From: CAG-273 sp051891195
GTDB lineage: Bacteria; Bacillota; Clostridia; TANB77; CAG-508
Reading direction: 5' to 3'
Assembly (NCBI GenBank): GCA_051891195.1
Contig: JBJFEZ010000040.1
Span: 1 to 38,619, forward strand
DNA length: 38,619 nt
The notes beneath the pieces are model-generated. The model was not told the DNA's origin and did not search any database. It saw only the letters and a list, made by a program, of their open reading frames with translations. The position numbers and the translations under genes were made by a program. The first letter of the stretch is position 1; each line of letters starts with the position of its first letter. Below are positions 16,205-25,585 of the stretch, piece by piece.

Positions 16205-16762
16205 ATGTATAATAATTGGGAAGAATTAGAAAATAGTATTAAAGATTGTAATAAATGTAAATTATGTGCAGGAAGAAAAAACATTGTATTTGGAGAAGGA
16301 AATAAACAAGCAAGCTTAATGTTTATAGGAGAAGGTCCTGGAGCAGATGAAGACGCACAAGGTCTGCCTTTTGTGGGAAAAGCGGGACAGCTTATGAATA
16401 AAGCTTTCCAAGGATTAGGAATAAAAAGGCAAGAAGTATACATAGCTAATATTGTAAAATGTAGACCTCCTGCTAATAGAGTACCAGAAGATGATGAAGC
16501 AGCAGCTTGCTTAGATTATTTGCGTAATCAAGTAATACTTGTAAAACCTAAAATTATTGTATTGCTAGGAAGTACAGCTTTAAAAAATATACTAGGAAAA
16601 GAATATAGTATTACAGCTTGCAGAGGAAATTGGATAGAACAAAAAGGAATAAAATATATGCCAACTTGGCACCCTGCAGCTCTTCTTAGGGATGAAAATA
16701 AAAAGGTTGAATTTTGGAAAGATTTAAAGCAAGTTGTAGACAAATGCAATGAACTAAAATAA
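16205..16762 (+). CDS. udg: Type-4 uracil-DNA glycosylase (Fe-S)
   Basis: 185 residues. The enzyme removes uracil from DNA. The N-terminal CNKCKLC (about residues 16-22) plus two later cysteines (NIVKCRPP near 84 and ITACRGNW near 138) are the 4Fe-4S ligands of family-4 UDGs. GEGPGADEDAQGLPFVGKAG is the catalytic motif and the WHPAALLR segment the second active-site motif. AAAAGAGGT precedes ATG 16205. It is 13 bases after the carboxypeptidase, in the same run as ogg and addB. Confidence 0.94.
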   Translation: MYNNWEELENSIKDCNKCKLCAGRKNIVFGEGNKQASLMFIGEGPGADEDAQGLPFVGKAGQLMNKAFQGLGIKRQEVYIANIVKCRPPANRVPEDDEAAACLDYLRNQVILVKPKIIVLLGSTALKNILGKEYSITACRGNWIEQKGIKYMPTWHPAALLRDENKKVEFWKDLKQVVDKCNELK

Positions 16763-16785
16763 AAATAAAGTTAAAGGTGTAAAAA

Positions 16786-18054
16786 ATGAAAGAAGAAATA
16801 AAACAAAAAGTAGAATATTGTTTAAATTGCAAAAATCCGCAATGTAGAACAGGTTGCCCACTTGGAAATAATATACCAGTATTTATACAAAAAGTAAAAG
16901 AACAAAATATAGAAGAGGCATACAAAATATTAACAGAAACTACAGTATTATCAGCAATATGCGGTAGAATTTGTCCACATCAAAAACAATGCCAAGGAAA
17001 ATGTATAAGAGGCATTAAATCAAAACCTGTTTCTATAGGAGATTTAGAAGCATTTGTGGGAGATTGGGCTTTACAACAAGAAAACAGTTTATTAAATAGC
17101 TGGGGTATGCCTAAAGAAAACAATAAAAAAGTAGCTATTATAGGAGGAGGCCCAGCAGGACTAACAGCAGCCGCTTTTTTAAGGAAAAAAGGTTTTAGTG
17201 TAACAATTTATGAAAAGCAAAAAGACTTAGGAGGAATTTTAAAAAGGGGTATACCAGAGTTTAGGTTAGATAAATCTATTCTAGAAAAAACTATTAAACA
17301 AATTTTATCTCTTGGAATAAAAGTGCATTATGAAAAAGAATTAGGTAAAAATTTAAGCTTAGAGGAGCTAGAAAATGAGTATGATGCTATATTTTTAAGC
17401 ATAGGCGCTAACATTCCAAGAAAAATGGTTATTGAAGGAGAAGAACTAGAAGGAGTATATGGTGGAAATGCATTACTAGAAAACCAAAATCATCCTAATT
17501 ATACAAATAAAAAAGTTGCCATTATTGGCGGAGGAAATGTTGCAATAGACTGTGCCAGAACTATAAAAAAACTTGGAGCTAAAGAAGTTACTGTAATATA
17601 TAGAAGGTCTGAACAAGAAATGCCAGCTGAAGAACAAGAAATTGCAGATGCAAAAAAAGAAGAAATACAATTTTTATTTTTAAATAATATAGTAAGAATA
17701 TTAGGAAAAAATAAAGTAGAAAAAATAGAATGTATAAAAACACAATTGGTTGAAAAGCAAGGAGAAAATAGAAAATCTCCTGTAAATATTGAAGGTAGCA
17801 ATTATATAATGGATATGGACTATGTTGTTATGGCTGTTGGTGGAAAAGCAGATAAAGAACTACTAGAAAAGTGTCAATTAGAAACAACAAAAAATAAATA
17901 TGTTTTGGTAAATGAAAATAATCAAACATCACATAAAAAAGTTTTTGCAGGAGGAGATATATCTGGTCAAAATTCTACTGTTGCTTGGGCTGCAAGAGAC
18001 GGAAGAGAAGTTGCTAACAAAATAGCAGAATACTTAGAAAACCAAAAAAATTAA
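16786..18054 (+). CDS. GltD-like NADPH-dependent flavoprotein oxidoreductase
   Basis: 422 residues. The N-terminal region holds two 4Fe-4S-type cysteine groups (CLNCKNPQCRTGCPLGNNIP, then CGRICPHQKQCQGKC). An FAD-binding GGGPAGL Rossmann motif follows at about residue 117, and an NAD(P)H-binding motif VAIIGGGNVAIDCARTIKKLG near 243. This is the layout of the glutamate synthase small subunit and of related enzymes such as NfnB and sulfide dehydrogenase subunits. No glutamate synthase large subunit is nearby, so its partner is unknown. It closes the run that starts at ogg and ends at a bidirectional terminator. Confidence 0.9.
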   Translation: MKEEIKQKVEYCLNCKNPQCRTGCPLGNNIPVFIQKVKEQNIEEAYKILTETTVLSAICGRICPHQKQCQGKCIRGIKSKPVSIGDLEAFVGDWALQQENSLLNSWGMPKENNKKVAIIGGGPAGLTAAAFLRKKGFSVTIYEKQKDLGGILKRGIPEFRLDKSILEKTIKQILSLGIKVHYEKELGKNLSLEELENEYDAIFLSIGANIPRKMVIEGEELEGVYGGNALLENQNHPNYTNKKVAIIGGGNVAIDCARTIKKLGAKEVTVIYRRSEQEMPAEEQEIADAKKEEIQFLFLNNIVRILGKNKVEKIECIKTQLVEKQGENRKSPVNIEGSNYIMDMDYVVMAVGGKADKELLEKCQLETTKNKYVLVNENNQTSHKKVFAGGDISGQNSTVAWAARDGREVANKIAEYLENQKN

Positions 18055-18088
18055 AAGAGATTTTTATACAATCTCTTTTAATTTTTTT
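18051..18088. terminator. Bidirectional terminator between converging genes
   Basis: TTAAAAGAGATT (18051-18062) pairs with AATCTCTTTTAA (18070-18081). Seven T follow on the plus strand and a T-run also follows on the minus strand. It overlaps both gene ends. Confidence 0.9.
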
Positions 18089-19157
18089 CAGTTTGTTTAT
18101 TTGCACTAAATAAAGTTCGTAAACTTCTAAAAAATTTAGTAATTTTATTTTCTTTAACAACAACTAAAGCAACATTATTTGTAATAGCTTCAAACAATGC
18201 TTCTAAAGCTATCATTTTATCAATATAATAATCATTAAAAGTATTATAATTATTAGTAATTCCTAAATAATTTTTATAATTATATAATTTGGTACGGAAA
18301 AACTCAATTTCTTGAGTAGTTTTTATTTTATTAAACTCATTATCAAAATATGAAGTGAATATTAAATTTTGAGTTTGTATAAATACATTTTTAACATTAT
18401 TTTTGTATTCTAAAATTTTACGTGCATTTTTTTGAGCTTTAACATCCTCACAATTTTCATTCATCAATTCATTGTTAAGTAAAATAATTTTTTCTTCTGT
18501 ATTTAAAAGCGCATCCAAGTTAGACTGAATCTTTAAGAAATTTTTTCTACCAAAGGAATTAATACATTTTAATTTAAATTCATCTGTACTAAAAAGAGTA
18601 CTATCAAATAAAACTTCTTTACCAATTAAATATGCCATTTGATTTACTAAATTGCAAAGAAGAGGGTAATAGTTTGGACTATTAGTAGGCAAAGAAATAT
18701 CATAATACTTTACTAAATCTTGTTTATCACCTAAAATTTTAGCAGTAGCTAGTTGTACAGCACCTTCATTTAAAGCCATTCCATAAGTTTTAAATTCACT
18801 ATATTCGCATAATCCTAAACGATATAAAACACCTTTACTATCTTTTACCTCTTGAACAAAGTGAATAATTTCGTGAACAGCAAATTTTTCTAAATCTTGT
18901 AAAGGAATACCATACTTAAAATATATAGAAGAATTTTTATAAAAATAATTAGCCTCTGCAAAGCCTTCAGGCATTTTTGCTATATACATAGGTATTCTAG
19001 AAAACTCAATAAATAATTCTTCATAAACAAAGTGTGCTCTAGGAAAAGCTTTGCAAAGTTTTTCTGCAACGCTTTTAGCAATAGAGTTAACACTAAGAGT
19101 GTCTAATCTACCAACAATTTCAATTCCATCTTTTTTTAATTCTGCTTCAATGTTCAT
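18078..19157 (-). CDS. Uncharacterised HExxH (gluzincin-like) protein
   Basis: 359 residues from ATG 19157. Not recognised as a named family. HEIIH at residues 95-99, followed by a glutamate 32 residues later in LNEGAVQLAT (Glu131), fits the zinc-binding pattern of gluzincin metalloproteases. No signal peptide or membrane segment is evident, so a cytosolic location is likely. The C-terminal half is helical and rich in Asn and Lys, with a basic end. AAGGAG lies 13 bases upstream of ATG, longer than usual; an in-frame TTG at 19193 is less likely. It converges on the GltD-like gene and is separated from leuS by a terminator, so it forms its own unit. Confidence 0.7.
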   Translation of the reverse strand: MNIEAELKKDGIEIVGRLDTLSVNSIAKSVAEKLCKAFPRAHFVYEELFIEFSRIPMYIAKMPEGFAEANYFYKNSSIYFKYGIPLQDLEKFAVHEIIHFVQEVKDSKGVLYRLGLCEYSEFKTYGMALNEGAVQLATAKILGDKQDLVKYYDISLPTNSPNYYPLLCNLVNQMAYLIGKEVLFDSTLFSTDEFKLKCINSFGRKNFLKIQSNLDALLNTEEKIILLNNELMNENCEDVKAQKNARKILEYKNNVKNVFIQTQNLIFTSYFDNEFNKIKTTQEIEFFRTKLYNYKNYLGITNNYNTFNDYYIDKMIALEALFEAITNNVALVVVKENKITKFFRSLRTLFSANKQTEKN

Positions 19158-19274
19158 TAATAATATATTTCTCCTTAGTAATTTACTATTCAATTATACA
19201 ACATAAAACTACAAAATAGTATTACAATATTATTACAAATTGATTACTAATACATTACAAAAAAGAACAATACT

Positions 19275-19301
19275 AAAAAAGCGCAAATTTGCGCTTTTTT
19301 T
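19275..19301 (-). terminator. Terminator of leuS
   Basis: GCGCAAATTTGCGC palindrome (19281-19294) flanked by A6 and T7, so it works on both strands; on the minus strand it lies downstream of leuS. The rest of the 19158-19336 gap is AT-rich; a TATAAT on the minus strand just upstream of the HExxH gene may be its -10. Confidence 0.88.
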
Positions 19302-19336
19302 GACAATATTCTTTTTAATTCAATACAATTTATAAT

Positions 19337-21763
19337 CTATTTTACTACAATATTATAAATTTTATTTTTTACATAAATTTCTTTCACTATAGTTTTATTA
19401 GCAATAGCATTTTTAACCGCTTGATTTGTATGCACCTTTTCAGCAACTATAGACTCATCAGAATCTAAGGCAATAGAAATGGTCGCTTTTACTTTTCCGT
19501 TTACTTGAATAGGAACAACAATCTCATCATCAATAGTTTTTGCTTCATCATAAGTTGGCCAAGGAGTATTTGCTATAGTATCTTTTGAACCAATTATTTC
19601 AAATAATTCTTCAGTCATATGTGGAGCAAAAGGATTTAATAATTGTAAAAATGTACGGTATTCTGCTTTATTTATTCTTTTTAATTTGTAAAACTCATTT
19701 GTCATAGTCATAAAAGTAGAAATTGCAGTATTAAACTTCATTTCTTCAATATCAGAAGAAACCTTTTTAATAGCTTTGTTAATCATTTTTTCAAATTCAG
19801 TAGAGTAAGATTCTCCATCTACTAAAAATTCTTGCATATTCCAAACTCTGTCTAAGAATTTATTACATCCACGAATACTTTCCATAGACCAAGGAGCAGT
19901 TTGATCAAAAGGTCCCATAAACATTTCGTAAACACGGAAAGTATCTGCCCCAAACTCTTCTATAATATCATCAGGATTTATAACATTTCCTTTTGATTTA
20001 GACATTTTTTCACCATTAGAACCTAAAATCATACCATGAGAAGTACGTTTTGCATAAGGTTCCTTAGTTGGAACAACTCCAATATCATATAAAAATTTAT
20101 GCCAAAATCTAGAATACAATAAGTGAAGTGTTGTATGTTCCATACCACCATTATACCAATCAACTGGTCCCCAATAATTTAAAGCTTCTTTAGAAGCAAG
20201 GGCTTCTTTATTATGAGGGTCCATATAACGTAAGAAATACCAAGAAGAACCAGCCCATTGAGGCATTGTGTCAGTTTCTCTTTGAGCATCTTTTCCACAA
20301 TGAGGACATTTTGTTTTAATCCATTCTTTGTGCTTAGCTAAAGGAGATTCTCCATTTTCTCCAGGTTCATAATCTTCAATATCTGGCAATACTAAAGGAA
20401 GTTCTTCTTCTGGAACAGGAACCCATCCACATTCTTCACAATAAATCATTGGAATTGGTTCACCCCAATAACGTTGTCTTGAAAATACCCAATCACGTAA
20501 TTTATAATTTACTTTTCTTGTACCAATATTTTTTTCTTCTAAATAATCAATAACCTTTTTCTTAGCCTCTTCTACAGACAAACCATTTAAAAATCCAGAA
20601 TTTATTAATCTTCCAGTTGCAACATCTGTAAAAGCTTCTTTTTCAATATCGCAAACAGTATTTTTATCCATAGACTCAATTACTTGAATAATAGGTAAAT
20701 TAAACTTTTTAGCAAATTCCCAGTCTCTAGTATCGTGAGAAGGAACAGCCATAATAGCGCCAGTACCATAAGTAATTAAAACATAATCTGAAACCCAAAT
20801 TGGAATTTCCGTATTAGTTAAAGGATTTAAAGCTTTAATTCCTTTAATTTCCACACCAGTTTTTTCTTTATTTAATTCTGCACGTTCAAAATCAGACTTT
20901 AACTGAGCTTGTTTTTGATATTCTTTTACTTCTTCTAAGTTAGTAATTTCGTGTTCTAACTCTTTAATAATAGGATGTTCAGGAGCTACTACCATATATG
21001 TTGCACCAAATAAAGTATCTGGTCTTGTTGTATAAACAACTAACTCTTTATTATGACCTGCAAGTTTAAATTTAACTTCAGCTCCTTCACTTCTACCAAT
21101 CCAATTTCTTTGTTGAGTTTTAATTTTTTCTAAATAATCAACATCATCTAAATCATCAATAAGCCTTTGTGCATATTCAGTAATTTTAAGCATCCATTGA
21201 CTCTTTTCTTTTTGGACAACAGGACTTCCGCATCTTTCACAAACACCATTAACAACTTCTTCATTAGCTAAGCCTACCTTACATCCTGTACAAAAATTAA
21301 TAGGCATAGTAGTTTTATAAGCTAAATTATGCTTAAATAATTGAACAAATATCCATTGAGTCCATTTATAATAATCAGGGTCAGTTGTATTTACTACTCT
21401 AGACCAATCAAAAGAAAATCCTAGTGATTTTAATTGGTCTGTAAAGTGTGCAATATTTTGCTCTGTTATAACTTTAGGATGAATATGATTTTTTATAGCA
21501 TAATTTTCAGCTGGCAAACCAAATGCATCAAACCCAATAGGATATAGTACATTATACCCTTCCATTCTCTTTTTTCTAGCAATAATATCTAAAGCGGTAT
21601 AACTTCTTGGATGGCCAACATGAAGTCCTTGACCAGAAGGATAAGGAAATTCAATTAATCCATACCATTTTTTCATAGAAGTATCATCTTTTGCATAAAA
21701 AGTACCCTCGGAATACCACTTATCCTGCCACTTCTTTTCAATATTTTTAAAACTATATCCCAT
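19337..21763 (-). CDS. leuS: Leucyl-tRNA synthetase
   Basis: 808 residues, typical of bacterial LeuRS. It charges tRNA-Leu. HVGH is in YPSGQGLHVGHPRSY near residue 45, the CP1 editing domain holds TTRPDTLFGATYMVVAPEHP, the class I KMSKS is in GEKMSKSKGN, and a cysteine pair CxxC (CEECG, CPHCG) marks the zinc domains. ATG 21763 is preferred because AAGGAG lies 8 bases upstream; the in-frame GTG at 21772 is too close to that site. No leucine T-box is visible in the short upstream region, unlike serS here. Confidence 0.97.
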   Translation of the reverse strand: MGYSFKNIEKKWQDKWYSEGTFYAKDDTSMKKWYGLIEFPYPSGQGLHVGHPRSYTALDIIARKKRMEGYNVLYPIGFDAFGLPAENYAIKNHIHPKVITEQNIAHFTDQLKSLGFSFDWSRVVNTTDPDYYKWTQWIFVQLFKHNLAYKTTMPINFCTGCKVGLANEEVVNGVCERCGSPVVQKEKSQWMLKITEYAQRLIDDLDDVDYLEKIKTQQRNWIGRSEGAEVKFKLAGHNKELVVYTTRPDTLFGATYMVVAPEHPIIKELEHEITNLEEVKEYQKQAQLKSDFERAELNKEKTGVEIKGIKALNPLTNTEIPIWVSDYVLITYGTGAIMAVPSHDTRDWEFAKKFNLPIIQVIESMDKNTVCDIEKEAFTDVATGRLINSGFLNGLSVEEAKKKVIDYLEEKNIGTRKVNYKLRDWVFSRQRYWGEPIPMIYCEECGWVPVPEEELPLVLPDIEDYEPGENGESPLAKHKEWIKTKCPHCGKDAQRETDTMPQWAGSSWYFLRYMDPHNKEALASKEALNYWGPVDWYNGGMEHTTLHLLYSRFWHKFLYDIGVVPTKEPYAKRTSHGMILGSNGEKMSKSKGNVINPDDIIEEFGADTFRVYEMFMGPFDQTAPWSMESIRGCNKFLDRVWNMQEFLVDGESYSTEFEKMINKAIKKVSSDIEEMKFNTAISTFMTMTNEFYKLKRINKAEYRTFLQLLNPFAPHMTEELFEIIGSKDTIANTPWPTYDEAKTIDDEIVVPIQVNGKVKATISIALDSDESIVAEKVHTNQAVKNAIANKTIVKEIYVKNKIYNIVVK

Positions 21764-21841
21764 AAATTTCACTCCTTAAGATTTATAAAATCAATCTAGG
21801 GCTATATTATATACTATTTCCGTTTAAAAAGAAAGAAGAAA

Positions 21842-21870
21842 TTGCAAAAAAATGTATTTTATGGTATAAT
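21842..21870 (+). promoter_or_regulatory. Predicted promoter of the 21933 gene (extended -10)
   Basis: TTGCAA (21842-21847), 17-base spacer, TATAAT (21865-21870) preceded by TGG, an extended -10. Confidence 0.75.
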
Positions 21871-21932
21871 TTTTAGTATGCAAGTAATTCTTGTAAATAA
21901 AAATAGGCTTTAAGCTAGGAGGGAAGGTAACA

Positions 21933-22271
21933 ATGTTACCAATTACTAGAAAAATGCAACAGCTGAACCTTGAAGTTAGTGAGGCAATAGGCGCGCTTAA
22001 GGATATACAATATATTCTTAGGAGGATAGAAAAGGGAGAAAGCTTTAAAAATGAGCTTGAACCATATTGTGAATATATTTCACAAAATATCCGGTTCGTC
22101 ATGCTTGCAGATGATTCTCTTGACATTACTGCTACTCTGCGTAAAGTTTGCCAAGGCAGAATGTCTGCAAGAGAAGCTAACAAAGAGGTAGAAGAAGCCA
22201 TAAAAGAGCTTCTTGCCATCAGAACAGGTATTATGGCAATGGACGAAGAAAAAGTAAAAAGCATAATGTAG
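21933..22271 (+). CDS. Small orphan protein of unknown function
   Basis: 112 residues; no family recognised. It is predicted to be almost all helical, with a Glu/Lys-rich C-terminal region (ANKEVEEAIKELLAIRTGI) and no signal or membrane segment. Codon use (CTT, CTG, GAG, GGC, GCC) is richer in G and C than in the neighbours or the ribosomal genes. A strong GGAGGGAAGG site precedes ATG 21933. It is a single-gene unit with a near-consensus promoter and a strong terminator. The same style is shared by the genes at 25104-25577 and 29887-30123, which suggests a shared origin or a shared class of lineage-specific regulators. Confidence 0.75.
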   Translation: MLPITRKMQQLNLEVSEAIGALKDIQYILRRIEKGESFKNELEPYCEYISQNIRFVMLADDSLDITATLRKVCQGRMSAREANKEVEEAIKELLAIRTGIMAMDEEKVKSIM

Positions 22272-22278
22272 CCTATTT

Positions 22279-22317
22279 CTACCCTAAGTATTACATAATA
22301 CTTAGGGTAGTTTTTTT
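22279..22317 (+). terminator. Terminator of the 21933 gene
   Basis: CTACCCTAAGTATT (22279-22292) pairs with AATACTTAGGGTAG (22297-22310), followed by seven T. Confidence 0.95.
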
Positions 22318-22325
22318 AAATTAGG

Positions 22326-22354
22326 TTTACAATCCAAAAAAGTTAGTATATAAT
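22326..22354 (+). promoter_or_regulatory. Predicted promoter of adhE
   Basis: TTTACA (22326-22331), 17-base spacer, TATAAT (22349-22354). No Rex-type operator was recognised with confidence. Confidence 0.7.
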
Positions 22355-22395
22355 TACACAGAAATGAAAATAATAAAAACATAAGGAGGAAAATT

Positions 22396-25005
22396 ATGGC
22401 GGAAGAATTAAAAAAAGATGAAAATCAAAAAGTTCAAGAAATGATAAATAGTTTAGTAGAAAGAGCTAAAAAAGCATCAAAAGAATACTTAAAATTAGAC
22501 CAAGAACAAATAGACGAAATTGTAAAACAAATGTCCATGGCTGGATTAGAACATCATATGGAGCTTGCAAAATTAGCAGTTGAAGAAACTAACCGTGGAA
22601 TTTATGAAGATAAAATTACAAAGAATATGTTTGCAACAGAGTATATATATCATAGTATAAAATATGACAAAACTGTTGGAGTGATTTCAGAAAATGAAGA
22701 AGAAGGTTATGAAGAAATTGCAGAACCAATAGGAATTATAGCAGGTGTAACACCTGTTACAAACCCAACTTCTACAACTATGTTTAAGTCAATAATTGCA
22801 GCAAAAACAAGAAATGTAATTATATTTGGATTCCATCCATCTGCTCAAAAATCAAGTGTCGCAGCAGCAGAAATATTAAGAAAAGCAGCGGTAAAAGCAG
22901 GTGCACCTGAAGATTGTATTCTATGGATTGAAGAACCATCAGTAGCTGCAACAACAGCACTTATGAACCATCCAGATGTTAATTTAATATTAGCAACTGG
23001 TGGAAGCGGAATGGTAAAAGCAGCATACTCTTGTGGAAAACCAGCATTAGGAGTAGGACCTGGAAATGTACCTTGCTATATAGATAAAACAGCTAAATTA
23101 AAAACCTCTGTAAATGATTTGGTATTATCAAAATCATTTGACAACGGAATGATTTGTGCTTCAGAACAATCAGTTATAGTAGACAAAGAAATTCACACAG
23201 AATTTGAAAAACTTATGAAAGAAGCAGGTTGCTATTTTTTAAGCGCAGAAGAAACAGAAAAATTACGCAATAGTATGTTTATACAAGAAAAAGGCTGTGC
23301 TTTAAATGCAGATATTGTAGGAAAAAGTCCATATGATATAGCAAAAGGTGCTAAAATTGAAGTTCCAAAAGATACTAAAGTATTAGTATTAAAAGAAAAT
23401 GGTGTTGGAATAGAATATCCATTTTCAAAAGAAAAACTAAGCCCTGTACTAGCATATTATATAGTTGAAAATGCGGATGAGGGAATAGAACTAGCAGAAA
23501 AATTAATAGAATTTGGTGGTCTAGGACATTCTGCAGTTATTCATTCAGAAGACAAAGAAACAATAAGAAAATTCTCAGAAAAAGTAAAAGTGGGTAGAAT
23601 AATAGTAAACTCTCCATCAACACACGGAGCAATAGGAGATATATATAATACAAATATGCCATCATTAACTTTAGGATGTGGAACATTTGGAGGAAACTCA
23701 ACTACTGCAAATGTATCAAGTGTAAATTTAATAAATATAAAAAGAGTAGCAAAAAGGAGAGTTAATATGCAATGGTTTAAAATACCACAAAAAATATATT
23801 TTGAAGCAGGTTCTATAGCATACTTAGAAAAAATGCCAGATATTACAAGAGCATTTATAGTAACAGATCCATCAATGGTAAAATTAGGATATGTAGATAA
23901 AATTCTTTATCACTTAAGAAAAAGAAAAGAATATGTACACTCAGAAATATTCTCAGATGTAGAATCAGACCCATCTTTTGATACAATATATAAAGGTGTT
24001 GAAATGATGAGAGAATTTAAACCAGATGTAATTATTGCGCTAGGTGGTGGAAGTCCAATAGATGCAGCAAAAGGTATGTGGTTATTCTATGAACATCCAG
24101 AGGCTGACGCAGAAGGAATGAAACTCAAATTTATGGACATACGTAAACGTACGTATAAATTCCCTAAATTAGGAACAAAAGCACAATTGGTAGCAATTCC
24201 AACAACTTCAGGAACAGGCTCAGAAGTTACATCATTTGCAGTTATTACAGATAAGAAAAACAATAAAAAATATCCTTTAGCAGATTACGAACTAACTCCA
24301 GATGTTGCTATAGTAGACCCTGACCTAGTTATGAGTTTACCAAAAACAATAACAGCAGATACCGGTATGGATGTTTTAACACACGCTATTGAAGCATATG
24401 TATCAAATATGGCATCAGACTATACTGATGGACTAGCAGAAAAAGCAGTAGAGTTAGTATTTAAAAATATAAGAGAAGCATATAACAATGGAAGCAATAG
24501 CTATGCTAGGGAAAAAATGCATAATGCAAGTACTATAGCAGGTATGGCGTTTACAAATGCATTTTTAGGAATAAACCATTCTTTAGCACATAAAATAGGG
24601 GCAGAATTTCACTTGCCACACGGAAGAATTAATGCAATATTATTGCCATATGTTATTAGATACAACAGTCAAAAACCAACTAAATTTGTATCTTTCCCAA
24701 AATATGAATACTTTGTTGCAGACCAAAAATATGCAGAATTATCAAGAAGAATGAACTTCCCTGCATATGGAAATGAAGAAGGAGTAAATTCATTAATAAA
24801 AGAAATACAAAAATTAAATGAAGATTTAAACATTCCTAAATCATTCAAAGAAGCAGGAATTGAAGAACAAGAATTCTTAGCAAAAGTAGATATGCTAGCA
24901 GATAGAGCATTTGAAGATCAGTGCACTACCGCAAACCCAAGACTTCCATTAGTGACAGAGTTAAAACAAATACTATTAGACAGCTATTATGGAAAAGAAG
25001 ATTAA
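22396..25005 (+). CDS. adhE: Bifunctional acetaldehyde-CoA/alcohol dehydrogenase
   Basis: 869 residues, the full length of AdhE, which reduces acetyl-CoA to acetaldehyde and then ethanol and often forms spirosomes. The N-terminal aldehyde dehydrogenase domain has Cys254 in NGMICASEQ. The C-terminal iron-dependent alcohol dehydrogenase domain from about residue 460 has GGGSPIDAAKGMW, and His-rich metal-binding segments NHSLAHKIGAEFHLPHGR. AAGGAGG precedes ATG 22396. It is monocistronic, indicating a fermentative anaerobic life. The Spo0A-like regulator is the next gene, with its own promoter. Confidence 0.97.
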   Translation: MAEELKKDENQKVQEMINSLVERAKKASKEYLKLDQEQIDEIVKQMSMAGLEHHMELAKLAVEETNRGIYEDKITKNMFATEYIYHSIKYDKTVGVISENEEEGYEEIAEPIGIIAGVTPVTNPTSTTMFKSIIAAKTRNVIIFGFHPSAQKSSVAAAEILRKAAVKAGAPEDCILWIEEPSVAATTALMNHPDVNLILATGGSGMVKAAYSCGKPALGVGPGNVPCYIDKTAKLKTSVNDLVLSKSFDNGMICASEQSVIVDKEIHTEFEKLMKEAGCYFLSAEETEKLRNSMFIQEKGCALNADIVGKSPYDIAKGAKIEVPKDTKVLVLKENGVGIEYPFSKEKLSPVLAYYIVENADEGIELAEKLIEFGGLGHSAVIHSEDKETIRKFSEKVKVGRIIVNSPSTHGAIGDIYNTNMPSLTLGCGTFGGNSTTANVSSVNLINIKRVAKRRVNMQWFKIPQKIYFEAGSIAYLEKMPDITRAFIVTDPSMVKLGYVDKILYHLRKRKEYVHSEIFSDVESDPSFDTIYKGVEMMREFKPDVIIALGGGSPIDAAKGMWLFYEHPEADAEGMKLKFMDIRKRTYKFPKLGTKAQLVAIPTTSGTGSEVTSFAVITDKKNNKKYPLADYELTPDVAIVDPDLVMSLPKTITADTGMDVLTHAIEAYVSNMASDYTDGLAEKAVELVFKNIREAYNNGSNSYAREKMHNASTIAGMAFTNAFLGINHSLAHKIGAEFHLPHGRINAILLPYVIRYNSQKPTKFVSFPKYEYFVADQKYAELSRRMNFPAYGNEEGVNSLIKEIQKLNEDLNIPKSFKEAGIEEQEFLAKVDMLADRAFEDQCTTANPRLPLVTELKQILLDSYYGKED

Positions 25006-25026
25006 CATAAAACATTTTGGAAGAAT

Positions 25027-25055
25027 TTGACAAAAATGATATAAAGAGATATAAT
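25027..25055 (+). promoter_or_regulatory. Consensus sigma-A promoter of the Spo0A-like gene
   Basis: TTGACA (25027-25032), 17-base spacer, TATAAT (25050-25055): a perfect consensus promoter. Confidence 0.85.
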
Positions 25056-25103
25056 ATTTAGCAACAGCGAAAAGCTGAAATTTTGCATTAGGAGAGATAA
25101 AAA

Positions 25104-25577
25104 ATGACAGAGCGGACTATTGAGATGTTAAAGACTCTAGACGAAGCTGGGTATGGAATAGGAGACTTGAAGAATCTTATAATTGATATTGATTCTTCCA
25201 TGTCTACTGTGTCAGGAGGTATTGAAGAAACTACTGAAAAAAGAATAAGCAGAATTCTTAGAGAAATTGGCATGCAACCCAGGATATTAGGGTATCAGTA
25301 CAGCAAAGAAGCTATACGTATGCTATATGAAAATGAAGCTACAGTTGAAGAAGGCTTTATCAAAACTATTTATCCAAAGGTGGCAGAAAAATATAACACT
25401 ACAGGTACAAGAGTAGAAGCAAGAATTAGACGTGCAATAGAAAATCTGTTTGACAGAGGGGACCCATGTGATATATATAAATTCTTTGGTAGAAATAGTT
25501 ACTACATGAAAGGCAAACCTACAAACTCTGAGTTTATAACTACAATAGTAGAATATATGAGAATGGAAGATCTGTAA
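25104..25577 (+). CDS. Stand-alone Spo0A C-terminal-like DNA-binding protein (no receiver domain)
   Basis: 157 residues. From about residue 47 to the end it follows the Spo0A effector domain: ISRILREIGMQPRILGYQYS, EAIRMLYENEA, KTIYPKVAEKYNTTGTRVEA, RIRRAIENLFDRG, then a FFG and KPTNSEFI. In Spo0A these helices bind the 0A box. The N-terminal phosphoacceptor domain (about 120 residues) is absent; residues 1-45 form a short unrelated segment. A regulator that is not controlled by phosphorylation is therefore likely, possibly a competitor or a remnant. It has a perfect promoter, TAGGAGAG site and terminator. Base composition is richer in GC than the neighbours. It follows adhE, whose relatives are Spo0A targets in solventogenic clostridia. 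Confidence 0.85.
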   Translation: MTERTIEMLKTLDEAGYGIGDLKNLIIDIDSSMSTVSGGIEETTEKRISRILREIGMQPRILGYQYSKEAIRMLYENEATVEEGFIKTIYPKVAEKYNTTGTRVEARIRRAIENLFDRGDPCDIYKFFGRNSYYMKGKPTNSEFITTIVEYMRMEDL

Positions 25578-25585
25578 ATCTCTCA

